From: UBA11540 sp045531755
GTDB taxonomy: Bacteria; Bacillota; Clostridia; Oscillospirales; Ruminococcaceae
Assembly: GCA_045531755.1 (NCBI GenBank)
Contig: JAZSEP010000078.1
Location: 1 to 15,247 of the forward strand
Length of the DNA: 15,247 bases
Reading direction: 5' to 3'
Each line of letters starts with the position of its first letter. Position 1 is the stretch's first letter. The notes under the pieces are model-generated. The model had not been told where the DNA came from, did no database searches, and saw only the letters and a program-made list of their open reading frames with translations. A program made the translations under genes and the position numbers. Shown piece by piece: positions 12,040 to 15,247 of the stretch.

Positions 12040-15000
12040 CATTATTTTCGCCTAAAATATACCTTAATCTCTGCAAAAAATTGTCATCTTTTTTCGAAAG
12101 CATTGTCTGTGGCAAGCGAATAAGCTGCTTTGTATCTTCGAAGTAGAAATATGTGTCGGTATCGCCACAGCATACACGGATTATATCCTCAACCTGTTTA
12201 AGTCTTTGGTCACTATTGGACGGAAAGCGAATGTAAACGCCGGTGTTATTAGTTTGCGCCTTAACGCCTTCCGGATCTGCTATGCTGTCAGCAATTATTT
12301 TAACAGGTTCATCTTCCCTGATGCTGATTTTACCTTTAACGAAAATAATAGCGTTCTTTTCAAGCTTTCTTCTGGCAAGAGAAAAGACCTTTGGAAACAC
12401 GACAACCTCAGTCTGCGCTGTTGTATCCTCACAGGTCGCAAAAGCCATTGAGTCACCTGTTTTTGTCCTTTTCACTGAGATACTTTCAACGCAAACGACG
12501 ATATTAACGGTATCACCCTCTTTAAGATTTCCCGTTTCTACCGCCTCAGCTATTTGGGAAAGCTCTCTTGCGGTTCCTGATTTGAAAAGACCCGCATATT
12601 TTTCAACAGGATGACCGGAAACGTATACTCCGGCAACCTCTTTTTCCATTTCGAGTCGCTGTTCGAGTGTAAAGTCACTACACTTAACAATATTATCAGA
12701 AACATCGTCGGAAACACTGTCAAAAAGATTCATCTGTCCGTTTTGTTTTGACTTTGAATTTTCTGATTCTCTTCTCAAAATCTCCTCATACGCGAGAAGA
12801 AGCTCTCTTCTGTTATTTGGGAGAGAATCAAAAGCACCGGCTTTAATAAGATTTTCCACAAGCTTCTTGTTAATACACTTATCGGACATTCTCGAGCAAA
12901 AATCTGTAAAGCTTTTAAACTTTCCGTTTCTTTCTCTTTCGAGAACAAGTTCTTTCACAAAACCTTCGCCGACATTCTTGATTCCAAGAAGTCCAAAACG
13001 TATCGCGTTACCTTTTACTGTAAATCTCTCGCAGCTCTCGTTTATATCAGGAGGTAAAACCTTAATGGAGTTTTTTGAGCACTCTCCGATATATTCTACA
13101 ATCTTGGAAGTATTGTCAAGAACACTTGATATAAGGGCTGCCATAAACTGCACACGATAGTGAGTCTTTAAATATGCAGTTTGATACGCTAATAACGCGT
13201 ATGCTGCAGCGTGAGATTTGTTGAAGGCATAGGAAGCAAACGAACTCATCTGATTAAATATCTCGTCTGCTACTCTGGCAGGGATACCATTCTTGACACA
13301 ACCCAAAACCTCGACGTTTCCGTTGTCGTCGGTTTTTCCGTTGACAAAATACTCACGTTCTTTTTGCATAACGTCTGCTTTTTTCTTTGCCATAGCCCTT
13401 CTGACAAGGTCAGCTCTGCCAAAGGAATATCCCGCCAAAGCTCTGAATATCTGCATTACCTGTTCCTGATAGACGATACAACCGTAGGTAACCCTCAAAA
13501 TCGGTTCCAGTTTAGGATGCATATAGGTAATCTTCGCAGGATTATGTCGGTTTTCGATATACATAGGTATTGAATCCATCGGTCCCGGACGGTACAAAGA
13601 AATGACTGCTATAAGGTCTTCAATTTTTTCCGGCTTAAGCTTAGAAAGGACGTCCTTCATTCCACCCGATTCAAACTGAAATATACCCTCTCCTCTTCCC
13701 TGCGAAAGCATATTGTATACAGCTTTGTCGTCAAGAGGAATATTTTCTATTGAAAATTTGGGGTCTACCTCTTCCCGCACCATACGCTCGGTCTCGCTTA
13801 TTACTGTGAGGTTTCTCAGCCCCAAAAAATCCATTTTCAGAAGTCCCAATTCTTCCAACGTGGTCATTGTGTACTGGGTAACAATAACGTCATCGTTCTT
13901 TGAAAGAGGTACGTAAGCATTAACCTCGTCTTTTGTAATAACAACTCCGGCAGCGTGAGTCGAGGCGTGACGAGGCAGACCCTCAACCTTGAGAGCCATA
14001 TTTACAAGGCGTTTGACTTGATAATCGTTATCATAGAGAAGCTTCAACTCGGAAGATGAAGACAACGCCCTTTCAAGCGTGACGTGAGGTCCTGACGGTA
14101 TGAGCTTTGCCACTTTATCAACGGAAGCATAACCCATTCCAAGAGCCCTTCCGACATCGCGAACCGCAGCTCTCGCAGCCATTGTTCCAAAGGTTACAAT
14201 CTGAGCAACGTGGTCGCCTCCGTACTTGCGCACAACATAATCAATGACCTCTTGGCGTCTTTCGTAACAGAAGTCAATGTCGAAGTCAGGCATACTTATT
14301 CTTTCGGGATTTAAAAAGCGCTCGAAAAGAAGCTCATACTTTATAGGGTCTACACCTGTAATACCAATGCAATATGCCGCTATACTTCCTGCTCCGGAAC
14401 CTCTTCCAAGACCAACGGGTATACCTACACTCTTTGCATAATTGACAAAATCCCACACGATGAGATAGTAGTCAACATACCCCATCCTTGTTATAACGTC
14501 AAGTTCATATTCCAACCTGTCAATCACTTGCTGTGACGGAAATTCGCCATATCTCTTTTCAAGTCCTTCACGGCAAAGCCTGTAAAAATAGTCCTTGTTA
14601 TCACTTCCGTCAGGTGTTTTAAAGAAAGGAAGCTTTGTAACACCAAACTCGAATTTCACATTACATTTTTCGGCAATCAGTGCGGTGTTTTCCACAGCAT
14701 CACGTGCATAGCTGAAAAGTTCCGACATTTCCTCTTTGGACTTAAGATAAAACTCGTCTGTTTCAAACTCTAATCTATCATCGTCGTCAAGCGTTTTATT
14801 TGTCTGTATACAAATAAGAACCTCTTGAACTCTCGCATCTTCTTTTTCGATATAGTGAACATCGTTTGTAGCAACACATTGCAAATCACATTCACGGGCA
14901 AGCTTTATAAGGTCGGGGATTATCTTTTTTTGTGCAGCAATTCCGTGATCCTGCAGTTCTATATAAAAATTTTCTCTTCCAAATATCTGAGCATATTCTT

Positions 15001-15247
15001 CCGCAACGCGCTTTGCGGCAACGTATTCCCCTGCAGTAAGCTTTCTCGGAATCTCTCCTGCAAGACACGCAGAGAGAGCAATAAGACCCTCAGAGTATCT
15101 TTTGAGAGTTTCTTTGTCAACGCGCGGTTTACCGTAAAAGCCTTCCGTAAAGCCCAAGGAAACGAGCTTTATAAGGTTTTGATATCCTATGTTGTTTTTA
15201 CATAGAAGGACCAAGTGAAAAGGCGGATTTTGTATTCTGTCCGCCTT
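12023..15247 (-). CDS. dnaE: DNA polymerase III alpha subunit, 5' end missing
   Basis: Replicative DNA polymerase of the DnaE type; 1074 residues are visible and the frame stays open to the right edge (KADRIQNPPFHLVLLCKN at the edge). About 90 N-terminal residues, including the first PHP metal motif, are missing. In visible numbering, the rest of the PHP domain covers about 1-210 (ATNDVHY near 126-132). The palm carries GLGRGSGAGS (from 279), the catalytic PDFDIDF (320-326, D321 and D323) and MDFLGL (third Asp, D473). YRPGPMDS, YGCIVYQEQVMQI and FNKSHAAAYALLAYQTAYLK follow. A QMNLFD sequence near 838-843 resembles a beta-clamp binding motif. The OB domain is near 910-985, and a short C-terminal domain follows. 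It is a DnaE, not a PolC, since no internal exonuclease is seen. Confidence 0.97.
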   Translation of the reverse strand, partial: KADRIQNPPFHLVLLCKNNIGYQNLIKLVSLGFTEGFYGKPRVDKETLKRYSEGLIALSACLAGEIPRKLTAGEYVAAKRVAEEYAQIFGRENFYIELQDHGIAAQKKIIPDLIKLARECDLQCVATNDVHYIEKEDARVQEVLICIQTNKTLDDDDRLEFETDEFYLKSKEEMSELFSYARDAVENTALIAEKCNVKFEFGVTKLPFFKTPDGSDNKDYFYRLCREGLEKRYGEFPSQQVIDRLEYELDVITRMGYVDYYLIVWDFVNYAKSVGIPVGLGRGSGAGSIAAYCIGITGVDPIKYELLFERFLNPERISMPDFDIDFCYERRQEVIDYVVRKYGGDHVAQIVTFGTMAARAAVRDVGRALGMGYASVDKVAKLIPSGPHVTLERALSSSSELKLLYDNDYQVKRLVNMALKVEGLPRHASTHAAGVVITKDEVNAYVPLSKNDDVIVTQYTMTTLEELGLLKMDFLGLRNLTVISETERMVREEVDPKFSIENIPLDDKAVYNMLSQGRGEGIFQFESGGMKDVLSKLKPEKIEDLIAVISLYRPGPMDSIPMYIENRHNPAKITYMHPKLEPILRVTYGCIVYQEQVMQIFRALAGYSFGRADLVRRAMAKKKADVMQKEREYFVNGKTDDNGNVEVLGCVKNGIPARVADEIFNQMSSFASYAFNKSHAAAYALLAYQTAYLKTHYRVQFMAALISSVLDNTSKIVEYIGECSKNSIKVLPPDINESCERFTVKGNAIRFGLLGIKNVGEGFVKELVLERERNGKFKSFTDFCSRMSDKCINKKLVENLIKAGAFDSLPNNRRELLLAYEEILRRESENSKSKQNGQMNLFDSVSDDVSDNIVKCSDFTLEQRLEMEKEVAGVYVSGHPVEKYAGLFKSGTARELSQIAEAVETGNLKEGDTVNIVVCVESISVKRTKTGDSMAFATCEDTTAQTEVVVFPKVFSLARRKLEKNAIIFVKGKISIREDEPVKIIADSIADPEGVKAQTNNTGVYIRFPSNSDQRLKQVEDIIRVCCGDTDTYFYFEDTKQLIRLPQTMLSKKDDNFLQRLRYILGENNVAIKS

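Noticed and set aside
1..15247. Mobile elements, CRISPR arrays, defence or toxin-antitoxin genes, tRNA genes
   Set aside because: No transposase, integrase, spaced direct repeats, small paired genes or cloverleaf sequence was recognised; the window is densely filled with housekeeping and envelope genes.

Overview
The window reads as an ordinary chromosomal stretch of a moderately AT-rich, Gram-positive-type bacterium, most likely an anaerobic member of the Clostridia (Oscillospiraceae/Ruminococcaceae-like). This rests on protein character, strong GGAGG-type ribosome binding sites, and gene neighbourhoods shared with Firmicutes: mltG next to a U32-family gene, dnaE next to pfkA, and a YfhO-type membrane protein next to a CsbB/GtrB-like glycosyltransferase. 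No mobile element, CRISPR array, tRNA or rRNA is visible. The taxonomic call is inference from recall, not a search.

Layout. Positions 1-8928 hold a tight minus-strand gene train, read right to left: a GT-C polytopic glycosyltransferase, a YfhO-family membrane protein, a GT2 polyprenyl-phosphate glycosyltransferase, a GNAT acetyltransferase, a DJ-1/PfpI protein, 5-formyltetrahydrofolate cyclo-ligase, the lytic transglycosylase MltG, and a U32-family protein cut by the left edge. Neighbours overlap by 10-14 nt or lie within about 50 nt, so one transcript is likely. A short AT-rich divergent region (8929-9102) carries candidate promoters for this train and for prmA (9103-10068, plus strand), the only plus-strand gene. 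prmA ends at a strong symmetric hairpin (10072-10105) that can also terminate the convergent minus-strand transcript dnaE-pfkA-fba (10115-15247). dnaE runs off the right edge and lacks its N-terminus. A good candidate promoter at the end of dnaE could drive pfkA-fba independently.

How the genes work together. The first three genes of the train form a plausible envelope-glycosylation module: the GT2 enzyme would load a sugar onto undecaprenyl phosphate at the inner face, and the two multispanning proteins (GT-C and YfhO) could use the lipid-linked sugar outside. MltG downstream also acts on the envelope by releasing nascent glycan strands. The DJ-1, folate and U32 genes look like housekeeping co-travellers. 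The right-hand block combines the replicative polymerase with two consecutive enzymes of lower-half-entry glycolysis (phosphofructokinase and aldolase).

No clearly new system was found. The most interesting items are the three-gene glycosylation cassette, a paired TTGCAA palindrome in the divergent promoter region, a perfect hairpin without a U-tract between mltG and the U32 gene, and several start-site details.
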